From assembly GCA_021432635.1 (NCBI GenBank), contig MU270047.1, positions 248,001 through 312,000 of the forward strand: DNA of 64,000 bases. The letters run 5' to 3'. Each line of letters starts with the position of its first letter. Position 1 is the stretch's first letter. Below, one piece after another: positions 33,512 to 45,954 of this stretch. Source of the stretch: Thozetella sp. PMI_491. Its lineage: Eukaryota > Ascomycota > Sordariomycetes > Chaetosphaeriales > Chaetosphaeriaceae. The position numbers and the translations under genes were made by a program. The notes under the pieces were generated by a model. The model did not search any database, had not been told where the DNA came from, and was given only the letters and a program-made list of their open reading frames with translations.

Positions 33512-36500
33512 TTTGTGCGTTGAGCGTGCTTCGGGGAGGCGGGCGAGGATGGTAGAGTTTGCGTGCTTGCTCGTTCGACGTGCAGGCTGACCGATAGATC
33601 TTGCAATGAAAGAATAGCCGAATAGCAAACCCAAGAACAGACCTAAGGACAGACTCAGACGGAAAGCAGAATGAAAAAGAGCAGACCCAAGACTGATATA
33701 GGAGATATGGGATGAACGCAGATCAAGACATGGGGGTTCTTCCAGCATCCCGTTACGTCGAGGGGAGCGCGACCCGAGTCTATATAGGGATCTGGGCCCA
33801 ACGACTGGGTGAGGCCCGCGCAGAGGGCCTTACACGCGGCCCGGCGGCACGCGAGGGGGAGGGAAGTAGGTCCGTAGACGCCAGGCCGCTCGCGCGGCGG
33901 CCAGCCGCCACAGCAGGCAATACAGCAGAAGGGAGGGTAGCATGGGGACAGGGATGGGTTGGTTCTGAATTTGGAATGCCGGGGCCTCACTGGATTAGCC
34001 AAGCGATCTGCGCCCAGGGCCGGGAAACCCCTGTCGCATCCCGGCTGCCATTAGCTCAACTGCAAGCGCCCGGGCCGCCGGGATAGGTCTCCCCCCCCTT
34101 CTCTGTTTGCTCCTCGCACCCCCTGCTGGAGGGGTGCAGGCACCAGACGGATCATGTTTGAGGATTCCAGAAGTTAGCAAGAAGGAGGGAAAAGATAAGC
34201 TCCCGTGCACGCCATGGCTGCTTGCTGTCGGCATTGTCACCGAACAGTGAATACCCTGAAGATCACTGTTCGACGCCCCGAGGGCAGGAGCTCCCGTAGC
34301 CAACAGCACATTTCCAAACACTTAGGGGGCTGACATGCTGCTCGAGCATGTCAAATCTAGAGACGTTAGATCCGGCGCCCAGCCCAGCAGCCGACAGGCT
34401 CTTGGTATCGGACTGGCGAATGGACCTCACAAAGACGCTTATCTGCCTTGACAAAGACGCCAATATTTCGAAGCCGAGCAGCTCGGCCGCGCGGAATTTC
34501 AGGGCGCTAATCTGGTGGCAAACCAGGGCTTGAGAAAGCCTCATTATGTTGTCGTCTGTGTTCAAGCGCCCGCTCAATCTGCTTGTCCATTCTCCGAGCT
34601 ATGGCGCCCCTCCTCGGTGAGCGTGCGGGCAACAATACCTAGCCCAAGTCCATTAGGCCCAGTCCCAGCGATGATAGTCCGTCGAACATCTGAATAACCA
34701 ACGACGAAGATCGTAGTAGGTCGTCAACGTGCTCCCTCGTCAACACGAGCCAAAGAGAAGGGGAGGGGTGGGCCTAATCCCCTCCCAAGAAAACTTCCAG
34801 AACCAGAGTGAGGAGGTCCAGCAACGAGAATGCAGGTAGGCAAATCTCGGCCTACCAGAGACCAAAAAAGATCGGCGGTGGGTTATGCTGGCAGTTTAGC
34901 TTGCTTAGCTGCTACAGCCCTCTGCTGGACGATTGGGATCCGGGCTCACTCAGGTCTGCAAGCAGCCGCGGAGACGCGCTGGTGCAACGCTTGACGGGCA
35001 GATGGGCAAAATCTGGACATGGGGCAAAATTGAGGGTGTGTTAATCTGGAAGCCCCGTCTCCCGGATGCACGATGGACAGGCAGCGCCGAGGACCGCAAG
35101 ACGAGGTTGAAAGGGCCTCGCCGGAGTAACCAAGTGGGCAAAATACTACCCCAACCTCCTCCGCTCCAGCCAATCCGATTGCGCGGGCGGCTAAAGGCTT
35201 GAAATAGCAGAAATAGTGGTGCAAGGAAAGACCCACCTTCCACGCCGGTCCAGGTCCCCCCCCTCGAGGACCCGGTTCGTGCCAAGACCAAGGATGGGCA
35301 AAAATAGCCCAATGCCGGGGGCGGGAGACAGAGCTGCACAGCTGGCAAGGCGAGCAAGGCGGGGGAAATTAGCCCCGAATGCTGCCGGCCAGCGACAGCC
35401 AACCAAGTGCCTGCACCTAGGAAGCGCCCGCCCTCCGGCGTACCGCCGGACGGCGTCCACGACAGATGACTTGGCAACGGCTGGCCTGCCATCGACTGGC
35501 CGTCCTTGCTCGGTGCGACACTGGGCATACCGCCTAGGCGTTCGGGCAGACGCCAATAAGTCCCCACCATGGGCCTATGTGCTACCTTCGCATGCCCCGC
35601 GCGACGCCGTTGTTATCGTAGAGGAAGGGATGGCCGGCGAGCCGCGAGATAAAAAGATTGGGGAGGTAAGGTTTGCCAAGGGGTGTTAGGCGCTGATCGC
35701 AACCCCAGGCGGACCTGGCGACGGCAGGAGATTGCATTCAATAATGGTGCCGTCCAGACGCTGGAAAAGGTAAGAGGCGTGGGAGTGGAGGGGGCACAGG
35801 TCAGATTGATTACCTATGCCATGCAAGATCTGTTTCCTGAGCTCCTCCTGCCTGCGCTCTCGACGCAAGCGAGCCAGGGCCAACGGTTGGCAGCGGGGAT
35901 AGTGGGGGCATGTTACCCCCCTCCTGCACCTTCCCTCCCGTACTGCTGATCGACCAGAATAGTAAAGATGAGCAACCGAGCAGAGCAGAGCATTCTCATG
36001 TCTGTGAGAGGCGCCGCCTGCGGCGCACGTACGCCGACCGTTTCTACGGGACTAAGAGAGGCTGCTAATAATTCTCACCGCCTCAAGACCCTCAGCGAGC
36101 AACGCCACCCCGCCTGGAGAAAAAGGTGGTAGTGCTCTCCCCCGTGGCCAGAAACCCTGGCCCACCATCCTAACATCTCTTCAGTCAGCTTTGGGGGCAA
36201 GAACAGCGGACGATTCTTCAGAATGCCGCCGGCATGCCTCGCGACTCGAATGCATTCGTCTACCTGCATCTGCAGCTTATTTAATTTCTGCTCACGTCAA
36301 GTGCTTCACTGGTCCGCAAACCGAGACAGCGATTCGGCTATGGATGACCGGGGTGAGGCGGCGAATGCTTAAGACGAACCTGGAGCTCCCACCGTAACCC
36401 TTCTTGGGAATATAAGGGCTTTTCCATGTGAAAAATGCAGCTCTTTTACGCCTATCTCGTTCCCAGGGGGGGGCGGGGGCATTACGGAGTGTACCGCTGT

Positions 36501-38690
36501 TCCCCGTCGAAGCAGGTTGACAGCCAAGGTGTAATTAGGAGATACAAGTATTTCGCTTCAAACTAACTTACCAAACGCTCGCGCTTCACTCTACAACGAT
36601 CATGGAAGTCAAATCCATTTCTCTTAGGCGACTTGATGCTGCAAGGGCAGTGTAGACGCTCTAGTCGGCCTGCCGTCTGCCACACCTATCTCCGCCCCGA
36701 AACTTTCCTACACTGAGCAGTATAAAGAACCATTCCTAGAGGCACAGACTAGGGATATCTTCACCTGTGCGGAGGGCGTTCCTAAATTCCGTTTTAGGAC
36801 GTATATTTAGCTTCCTGGAAGAAAGAAATCAAGGTAATAACGAAGCTGATGCCGACGAAAATCCAAGTCCTGATATCACCACACCCTCACCCACCTTGAA
36901 AGTTGATCATGTAATCCGCTGCGACGCTCATTTTCTGCACCTGTAAGTGGGTAAATAGTGCGCTCTTGTGAGAAAAATCTATAAATATGAACTAGAAGAT
37001 ACTAATAGAGGGTGGTCCTTTTCAAAGACATCGGCCCCTCCCACGCGTCACATAAGTCGGGGCTCCCTAAGGACGACACTGCAAGTCAATCCTCTTGAAT
37101 TCCTTTGCTCGAAATCTTTTCATATCCTTTTTGGTATCCGATTATCGGACGAAGTTACAAATATGGCTTCTGGTTGCCGTGAGCACTTTTCGACCTATCT
37201 TTGGCCTCGTGACGGGCCTCACTCCCAATCTAGTCCTGTCACTAAGATTTCCATCCAGTCTGATGAGCTGTTGGTAAATTGACCCGGTCAGGCACTGGGA
37301 AACTGTTTTTATGATACTCATAAACTTCCGATCGTGAATAATACCCCCCACCCCCACTTCTCCCCCTCTATCCCCTTCTTGTATCTGGACTCGATCGCAA
37401 ACGCCGAGGCCAGCTGGGTATAAACCCCTGAATAGCCACTGCCGTAAAGGCTCTCGTTTGCCTCTCTTAGGGGTGCCGTGGATGCATTGGTAGCTAATAG
37501 TACTAAATTCGGTTTGCCCTGGTCTTGGCAAGCGGTAATGGCTCCGGACCAAGCAAACTGGGTCGCAACTGTTAGTGTGTGGGTAGTTAGAGGATGGGTT
37601 CCTTGATTCCCGTTGAAGCTAGCTTTGAGGGCTAAATACATGCCTCCCGAGTAAATCCCCACTTCTTCACAGCCGCCCAAGGTTTACCTATATCTCTTTC
37701 GAGATGCTATAATAAAGACCGCCCTTGCTCTGGGGCACGGCGCGCGTTAATTGCGGCGCTAGCTACCGCCCAACCCGGGGCGCGGAGAATGCCCGCTCAG
37801 TGTAAATTTCTTTCGCCGGAAGCAATATGGAAGTCCCAGTTGCCGACCCCTCCCCCGCCCCCCAGCAGAAGCGCGTCGTGCCCTGGGCGCCAAGTTTAGC
37901 ACCTCGACTGGGTAGCAGGGCCAGCGCTCATTAACCGCCGCGCCGCCGGCGTGCCTCTGGGGTAAGCCAGGAGCAAGAGACCCGGGAATTTCCTCGCGGG
38001 ACCTCCAAGAGTTTCACAGCGTTCCCGTCGCTGGTTCTGGGAGCCAAGGCCGTCCCAATGGTTTGATATAGAAAGGCAACTATATGGGGGGGGGGCATAT
38101 CGTACTGAGGAGCGAAGCTCAAGTGTGGGGGGCAATATCAACAACAACCAACCCGTACCACACATCCACCGTCATGCTTGGCTAGGCAAGAGGGGAAAAA
38201 ATGCAGATGTATGGTGAATATGCTGGATATATCATGGTGCTGTACAAGAATTCTCCGTCTGGCCTCGCTAAGGACCACATTCCAATGGGAAGCGGCCGTG
38301 TGGCCGGCCGCAAGGCCTCCCGTCGTTCGGGTAGCCGCCCGTGCAAGCCACCGGCCATTCCCCCATGGCGGTAGGGTTGCCCTAGCCGCGCGCATTCGAG
38401 AGATAACCTGCCCTCTCCGTACATGGACACTGTTTATAGGTGGCGCACGAATTTCCCAATGCCGAACTCCCGTGCTGGCCCCCGGTCCCTGCAAAGACGA
38501 AAAAAGACTCTCAAGATTGCTTGCCCAATCTTTGCTATCTCCCGTGCTATAGCTGTCGAGGTGAGGTAGCCAGATCGACAAAACAGGCACTCCGTGCTTG
38601 GGTTACGTGATCAGAAAGGTTGTAGAAGGAGGGGTATTAACCAATATGCCGGCTAGCCTGCCTGCCCGCCCACCTGCCTGCCCACCTGGG
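33512..38690. other. 5.2-kb interval upstream of the DUF3455 gene, no confident gene
   Basis: Both neighbours are on the minus strand. The first kilobase is the DUF3455 promoter. The remainder has several chance-open frames with no recognisable product. From about 36.5 to 37.4 kb the base composition shifts to AT-rich: I counted 39 A/T in the 60 bases at 36961-37020, whereas most of the window is GC-rich. This may be a decayed repeat, but no ends or coding traces are visible. Confidence 0.5.
33781..33786 (-). promoter_or_regulatory. TATA box candidate of the DUF3455 gene
   Basis: TATATA in the context CCCTATATAGAC (minus strand) lies about 270 bases upstream of the DUF3455 ATG. A strong TATA element fits a regulated, possibly highly expressed, secreted protein gene. 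Confidence 0.45.
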
Positions 38691-40983
38691 TTACTCGCCG
38701 CTGAACCCTTCCTCCTGCCAGGTCGTCCCCGAACTCGCCCCTGTTCCCTTGCCTGCCCCTGCCGCAACTGCCGCAGCCGCGCTTAGGTTGCTCGCGTGCT
38801 GCTCCACGTCGGCCGTCCCCAGCCAGTACAGGCTGAAGAAGACGAGCACGTGGAGTGCCACGCAGTATACTGCAAATAAGTTGCGACTCGTTCGGCTAGC
38901 TAACACCATGCGGGTGATGGAGTAGACGACGCGCTCCGGGAAGCTCATGCGCTTGTAGGCGCGCGCACTCTCGCGCCCGCGGAACGCCGCGAACGGCGAC
39001 AAGTTGCTCTCATACGCTTTGCGGTATCTGTCCAGCGCGATGCCTGGGTTGCCGGTTCCGCCAAAGGAAACGGTGGATGGGTTGGGGTTTGAGCCGAGCG
39101 CCGAGGACGAGGCGGCGGCGGGTGTGGCCCGGTTGTAACTCGACACGTAGCGTGTCTTTTCGTACAGGTTCAGGTTGTCCTTTTGCAGAGCGGCGATCTC
39201 TTGCCGCAGCTGCGACACGGTCCGGTGGCTCTCGCCTAGCTCCTGCTCGAGTTGCGCATTGCGCTTCTTGAACCGGTCGCGTTGGGCCGTGATCATGGGG
39301 AGGATGCCGGAGCCGCCGCCCATTGGCTCGCTTATGTCGCGTGGGTTGAAGCCACTTATTATGGACGAGGTCGGGGAGGTGCGCCCGCCCTTGCGGCCCG
39401 GGGCGATCGAGGGCGCATATCGACTAACGTAGGTGCCCGCAACCGAGGCCCCAGATGGGAAGGCATTGGGTGCCTCCGCCTGGATGGTAGACAGCTCGTT
39501 CTCGAGCTTCTCGTTTAGGTTTTGCGACTTCTCGAGCTCTGCGTTCGTCTTGGACAGCTCCTCTTGCAGATTCTGCAGCCTGCTCTGAAGGTCCTGGTGG
39601 GACACGCGGAGGATGGTGAGCTCGTCGCTCAGCTTCTTGTTGCGGGCCAGGAGGAGCTGCTCGAGGGTGTCTCCTTTGCCCTTGCCAACCGCCCCGTTCT
39701 GTTCCTCTGCGGGTTCGTCGTCGTCACCCGTCGAGAACTCGATGCTCTTTAGTACTTCGAGCTCTTGCTTGACATCCTCGTAATCGCTCCACTTCTGCAC
39801 CTTGGCCTTCAGGGCGTCCCGCTCCTCCTTCAGGAGCCCAACTTCCCGCTCTAGTCCGCGGAGCTGGGTCTCGAGATTGCGTTTCTGGGAGTCCTTCTCA
39901 ACACGGGCGGCGTCGAGCTTCCGGATCAGAGACGAGTTCTCGGACCGCATCCTCATGTAGCCGGGGTCATCCTCGAGTGACAGGGAGGACTGGGCTGGCA
40001 CTTGCGACTTAGCCTGCGCGAGATCTAGTCGCAGTTGCTCGTTCCGAGCCTCGACCTCGGCGAGCCTTGCGCTTGTCCGTTCTAGGTCTGAGTGCACCAT
40101 CTCGAGCTCGGCGTTGGTGACGTGTCCCTTCTCATCTTCGGCGTCGCCTGACTTGCCCAGCCGCTGGTTGACCTCGTAACTTGCCTTGATCTCGTTGAGG
40201 AGGCGATCCTGGTTCTCAATCTTGTCCTCCAGGGCCTTCTCCTTAGCGGCCCAATTGTCCTTCTTCTCGTCTAGCACTGCGACCCATGACGACTCCACTT
40301 CCTTGACCTTGCTCTCTAGATTGTCTTCGAGTTCTTTCCTCGAAGTGCGTTCCGCCTGAAGTCTGGCCTCAGTCTCCTCGAGTTGGAATGTAAGCTTCGA
40401 GACGTTTTCTTGGAGGTGGGTGTTCTCTTCGGTGAGCTTGGGCATGGTGTCTTCGGATACGAGCATCGAATCAACCGAGGCCTCGAGGAGGGGGTACGGG
40501 TCCGGGGCCTCCGAAAGCGAGGTGTATGCCTGGAGGAACGCAGAGTTGATGGACTTGGAGTGGTTGGTGAGGAGATCGATAAAGGTTTGGTACGCTGCCG
40601 TTCGGATTAGCGCTTTCCCAGGTATCGTCGTCCCGGCAGGGGCGGCCTACCTTTGAGTAGCCCCTTTATCTCTGTGAGCTTGGTAGCATCATCGAGCTTC
40701 CGGAAGTCCTTGGTCTTCTGGGCTAGGTCCTTCCTCTGCACCGTCGAGTCTCGTTGGTAAGTAACGATCTCGGACGCCGTGTTGTCGAGGTCCGAAACGA
40801 GCTTGGTGAAGTCGAGACCTAAGAGGCTTGTTAGGACCGCCATACAATTCGGGCTGACCGACCTGGCACCGTACTTCTCCACTGGGAAATGGCATTCTGG
40901 AACTTGGTTGTCGTATCCTGACCGGAGAGGCTCGGGGCTGCTCCTTGGCCCAGAGAAGGAGCAGATTCTTTGGCGTCGGCCAT
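38691..40983 (-). CDS. COY1: Golgi coiled-coil protein Coy1/CASP
   Basis: This is a tail-anchored golgin that works in retrograde transport within the Golgi. Three exons on the minus strand (40875-40983, 40651-40818, 38691-40594) give 726 residues. The N-terminus ends with FQNAISQWRSLDFTKLVSDLD, typical of the CASP family. Residues about 160-600 are long coiled coil (LTEENTHLQENVSKLTFQLE, EVGLLKEERDALKAKVQ, LLARNKKLSDELTIL). The CASP C-terminal module follows: ITAQRDRFKKRNAQLEQELG, LYEKTRYVSSY, then RMSFPERVVYSITRMVLASR and the membrane anchor LFAVYCVALHVLVFFSLYWL. Both introns are 56 bases; the first has a CTAAC branch site. After the anchor comes an Ala/Gly-rich tail. The gene is divergent from the VPS3-type gene. 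Confidence 0.94.
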
Positions 40984-41496
40984 TGCTTCCCTCCTGACAA
41001 TCAGAGCGATGAAATGGGGGAAAAGGACAAGAAATCACAAGTGGCTGGCGCTGCTTAGAAACAGCGCATCAATGCAGATGGCTAGGTGATGCAAGGTACA
41101 TGGAGGACCGAGGTGCGTTGGCGATCCGTAGCAATGTTTCGTTTTCGGTGTTGGCGGCGCGGCTGAGCTTTCCGGAAGTTGAACGTGTTCCCTTACGTAC
41201 GAGGCCCAGGCCACGGTCCGTGCTGCCAGCCGCCAGCTAATAGTCGAGCTTGTCCCTGGATCCGGCGCAGGGCTGCCCCGATTCCAAGTGGCCAGAGCTG
41301 CAGTGGGGCTCCAAGGCTACCTTATCCGCCAGTTGGTCTTGGCGCCGTGGTAGCCTCGCTCAGCCCACCAACATCATCGACCTAGGACGAGATAGACGCC
41401 CCATCGCCACCACTCAACCACATCGACGAAGGACGATGCTCCTCGCGCTGTATATCACCGACGCCTTGCGGTAGTGCTAAGGAGCCGAGTCCAGGC
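40984..41496. promoter_or_regulatory. Divergent region between COY1 and the VPS3-type gene
   Basis: These 513 bases separate two start codons on opposite strands and must contain both promoters. The two genes both act in Golgi/endosome traffic. I see no specific conserved motif. Confidence 0.55.
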
Positions 41497-44400
41497 ATGG
41501 CACCCGACACTGAGAGCGCGGCGCCGAGCGGCCTAGAGGCCGGCCCGTTTGTGCTGCGTCCGCTCTTCCGTGACATGCCATTGTCGCCGGATGGCGCGAG
41601 CGAAGACATAAAGATCAACTGCGTCGACTATTTAGGTACCCACTTCTCTCCATGACCTCAAAGGGCCGCCTCCTCGATAAGCACGCCGCTAACGCCGCGA
41701 CGAACAGACCGAAACCTTTACGTCGGCACCTCTGCTTCGGAGCTCCTTCACTTCGTCCAGATCCCCCCCGACCCCGCCGATCCAAGTAGCAGCCCGGTGT
41801 TCATTCTAGCCTCGAGGCTGCGTCCTGTCTACTCGGAAGCGGCGTCCTCCCCCAATGGCGGGCGACCCGGCGTGCAGCAGATCCTGCTGCTCCCCAGAGT
41901 CGGCAAGGCATGCGTCCTGTGCAATTGGACCGTGACCTTCTACTCCCTCCCGGAGCTGAGCCCAGTCTTCGGAACCACTCAGGTCAAGAACTGCAACTGG
42001 ATCGGCGGTGTGGATCTGAACGAGGACCTAGAGGGCAGCGTGGACCCGAGATCTGGGGGGGTTACAATCCTGCTCTCTCTGAACCGGCGAATACAGGTTG
42101 TGAGGATAGGAGAGGATGCCAGGGTTGTCAAGGTAGGATACCCTTTTTGATACTAACAGCAAGGTGTAATCCTAACGATGAGCAGAAAATTGACTTTTCG
42201 GGAAGCACCTTATCCGTACGAAGGGACAACATCGCCTGCGTGGCTGATTCCAGGAACTATGCCCTCCTGGATGTGGATCGACAACTCAAGATTCCCCTCA
42301 TGAGCATTTCGTCTTTGGATGACTCGCAGTCGAGCGGACCCATAGGGAAAGCTCAGAATATCTCGGCGGGCCCCGATGGCGGCTTGTCAAGGAGCGCATC
42401 CTCCGCAACCTCCCGTCTCGAGCAAGTACAAGCTGCACAGAGCCACTCGAGAAGCACGAGCCTGGGTGGCTTCATCGCTGGTTCCATGCGTAAGAAGCTA
42501 GCAGAAGGAGAGGACCTCATTTTTCAGGAGCACGATCCACCGGCGCCGTCACGAAGCCCTGGGCCTAGCGGCGAGAACACTCACCAGGGACAGAAAGACT
42601 CAGATAAGCCACTTCCTGCGCCGCCTGGCAATGTACCAGCCACCTCGCCACTTCCGATCCCCAGCACACCTTCGCGGGTCCCCTCGCCGCCGAAACCTGG
42701 CCTCGTCTTCCTGAAGCCGCACATTGTGTCCCCCACGCCAGAGGAGTTCCTGCTCGTGACCGGCACGGGACCTCTCGATCCGGGTATCGGCATGTTCGTG
42801 AACTTGGATGGCGATCCAACACGCCCTACTCTTGAATTCGATAAATACCCACGCGAGATCGCCGTAGATGGAGCGTCATCGGACTTTATATCATCGGGGC
42901 CTTCCCTCACACCCGAGGGGGACGGCTATGTCCTTGCCTCGATGACCAAGGAACTGGGAGGCGCGATGCGCCATGGTCTCGAAATACAGAAGATCAACGC
43001 CAATGACGGCGAGGGAGAGCACCGGAAATTTTGGCTGGAGCGCTCCTCGAACAAGGGCGAAGAATCTATCCCTCTAGGTCTCCGGTCTCTCCTTCAGGGT
43101 GACGAGGTCGTGTTTCAAGAACTGGTCGATCGTCTGTGCCAGAGGCGGTTTCTACCCTTCGCAACTGGGGCCTCCGTGGCACCTTCCATGTCTCTGCGAA
43201 GCATGGACTCGAGAACAGCTCTGTCGATGGAGCGACAGTCAAAAGAACAAGAGTTATTTGACCGTGACCTGGACGCCGAGGAAGAGCCGCTTCCAGAGGG
43301 CTGGGAATCCACACGGAACAAAGAGGAGGAGGAGTTCGTGAGGAGACTGGCAAAAACCAATTCTCAGCTCGCGGTCTGGGCAGGTAACGACATATGGTGG
43401 GCAGTGAGGAATCCTTTGTTACTTCAGTTGGAGGCTGCAGCCGAAGCAGCCAGCCGGCAGCCTGACCAGAAGGCTACGTCAACAGCTGCCGAGACTCGAC
43501 TCCAGCTATTGTCTATTCCCAACTCGATCCGAGGACGCGATGCTAGGACAGAATTGGAGTTTATGACATTCAGTTACGTCAGGCAGAAGGTTGGTGTTAT
43601 GCTGTTGACGAGCTTCTTGGGCGCGCCGTTCGGCGAAACGGAGCAGAAAGCGATGGAGGAGGTCCTGTTGGAGGGTAGTCTCGACCCACGAGTCGTCCTT
43701 GCCCTGATACCAGCCCTCCGGAATGAAATCGTCGAGAGCCGAAGAGGAACGTGGATCTACGAGGGCATCAAGACGGTTGTGGACGACTATATATCCTCCC
43801 TCAAGCTCACCCGCGCTCACCCGCCGGTGAGTTCCTTGCCACCAGAGGTTCTCCAGTTTCTCCGACGGTTCTTGGCATCCTGGAGGAAGAAAAAGGGATT
43901 CGGCAGCATAGCAGATGAGAGTGAGGTCTTCAAGACTGTCGACGCATCTCTTTTATTGGTGCTCCTTGAGCTCGACCAGAGCACGCTTAGAGGAACCACG
44001 GCGAAGCACAGCCCGATCCGAGCAGAATTGTACGAGGTTGTCGACCACGGTGTTGACTGTTTCGACAGGGCTGTGGATCTATTGGAGACCTACAACCGAC
44101 TCTTTGTGCTCAGCCGGCTCTACCAAAAGCACAAGATGTCAGCCGATGTGCTGGCCACCTGGCGGCGTATCGTCGAGGGCGAGCAGGATGACGGTGGGGA
44201 GCTCGGCGACGGCGAGCAACGGGTCCGCACTTACCTATCCAACGTTAGCAACCCAGCACTCGTCCAGGAATACGGCATCTGGCTTGCAACGCGTAACCCG
44301 AAGTTAGGGGTCCAGGTGTTCGCTGATGACAAGGGCAAAGCTAAATTCGTTCCTACGGAGGTGGTTGCCATGCTCCGTGAGGAAGCGCCAGACGCTGTCA

Positions 44401-45230
44401 AGTACTACCTAGAACATCTGGTCTTTGGCAAAGGCAACGCTGCGTACGTCAACGAGCTAATCACTTACTACCTCGATATCGTCATCGAAGACCTGCAGTC
44501 CTCGGCGGCCTCCCGTGAAGGCGTCGCCGCTACTTATGAAGCATATCGGGCCCTGCGACCACCCAAGCCCACCTATCGCCAGTTCCTAACTGACAATGCG
44601 CCTCCTGATGATGAAGTCTGGCACAGCCGTCTGCGGCTCCTCCAGCTCCTCGGTGGCACACACGACTACGATTCTGAGGCTATCCGCGCCCGCATCACAA
44701 GCGCCTTGCCGGCACCCAGCGCAGACAAGCAGCTCCTTGTACCCGAAGCTATCATCCTCGATGGACGGGCCCGCCGCCACGAGGATGCACTGCGTCTCCT
44801 TGTACACCGGTTAGGGGACTACGACACCGCCGTGAGCTACTGCCTCCGCGGCGGTGCGAGCCTATACGGGTCAACGCCCGGCCGACGCGACAGCCTTCCT
44901 TCGACGGTCGATCAGACGCACCTCTTTCGAGTGCTGCTGCGCGAGTTCCTCCTACTTGACGACCTGAGCGACCGTGTCGAGCAAACGGGAGCGCTGCTAG
45001 AGCAGTTTGGCGGCTGGTTTGACGTCTTGGAGGTGCTGGAGCTGATTCCGGATAGCTGGAGCGTAGATGTCGCGGCACGTTTCCTGGCTACAGCCCTGCG
45101 CCGCCTGGTCCGAGAGCGCCATGAAAGCATGGTCGCGAGGGCTTTGAGCTCGGCGGAGAACTTGAGAGTTAACTATGACTTGCTGGTGGTGATCGATGAG
45201 AAGGGGCCGGTGGTCGATGCAGGGCCGTGA
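41497..45230 (+). CDS. VPS3: CNH-domain endosomal tether subunit, Vps3 (TGFBRAP1) type
   Basis: Three exons (41497-41635, 41708-42132, 42186-45230) give 1,202 residues. The N-terminal CNH/beta-propeller region begins near residue 20 (FVLRPLF ... INCVDYLDRNLYVGTSASELLHF) and continues with VQQILLLPRVGKACVLCNWTV. A Ser/Pro-rich linker interrupts it at about residues 230-375. The helical half holds a Vps39-1 type segment near 773 (DASLLLVLLELDQS) and a Vps39-2 type segment near 1037 (LLVPEAIILDGRARRHEDAL, then GDYDTAVSYCL). Vps3 and Vps39 are sister subunits of the CORVET and HOPS tethers. The opening motifs match the fungal TGFBRAP1/Vps3 group, whereas Vps39/Vam6 proteins begin differently, so I prefer Vps3. 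The ORF continuous with exon 3 extends left of 42186, but that part is in the wrong frame. Confidence 0.85.
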
Positions 45231-45954
45231 AGATAACGTACATAATGCCCCTGAGAAGGATGTGCACTAAGCCTTGCTGCATGATGTCAGATACGTAACT
45301 TCTACAGGTTTAGTTGCGAGAGAGCTGCTCAGGAAACCTCGCCGCGCTGCCTAGAAGGATAAATTAATGCCTCCACTCGAAAGGAAAGAGCACACCCAAA
45401 TCCATAGGTGCTACTCTTTAATGGCTACTGACCCTACTAACATTCTGCGATGCATACATCTCTTTGGCTTGCGTTTGTTTACTTCTCCTGAGCTGGCCTA
45501 CATGCTTGGGTGGAGGAAGAAGCGCCAGACCTGTCAGGATCGTAGTAAAGCACGCCACCCAGACGCCAGTCTTGCGGATTTGGAATGAAATCATTCTACT
45601 TATAGCCAGTCTTCATAGTGTGCCCTGGAGTACAGAACCTTCTGCTAGGTTTCTGGTCCTAGACACAGGGCAGAGACCGACAGAGCAGAGTGGCCCGCAC
45701 GATAAGGAGTCTTGAGGTGACAAGCTTGGCATTTTTGGCTTGCTCTCATGCTACAATCGTCATTTTTTGGGCCTCGTGTTCAAGACCTCCTAAGCGCAGC
45801 AACAAAGCGCAGTATCTCCCTGGTTTTTGCCCTCCGAGCTCCCGTAGCTTCTGCTCCGACTAGATTGTACGTATTACTTCCTCGCTGTTTTTGCCCGGCC
45901 ATGGCCTCTTAGCAGCTTATTAGCACGGGTTATACTATATAAGAGCGTCCGGAC
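45231..45954. other. Convergent interval after the VPS3-type gene
   Basis: These 724 bases lie between two facing ORFs. I see no gene, only presumed 3' UTRs. Confidence 0.5.

Noticed and set aside
37318-37680. 120-codon minus-strand frame at the AT-rich island
   Set aside because: It looks somewhat protein-like, but I could not match it to any family or extend it on either side.
41910-42185. Leftward extension of the long VPS3 frame
   Set aside because: It overlaps exon 2 in a different frame; the true protein joins 42132 to 42186.
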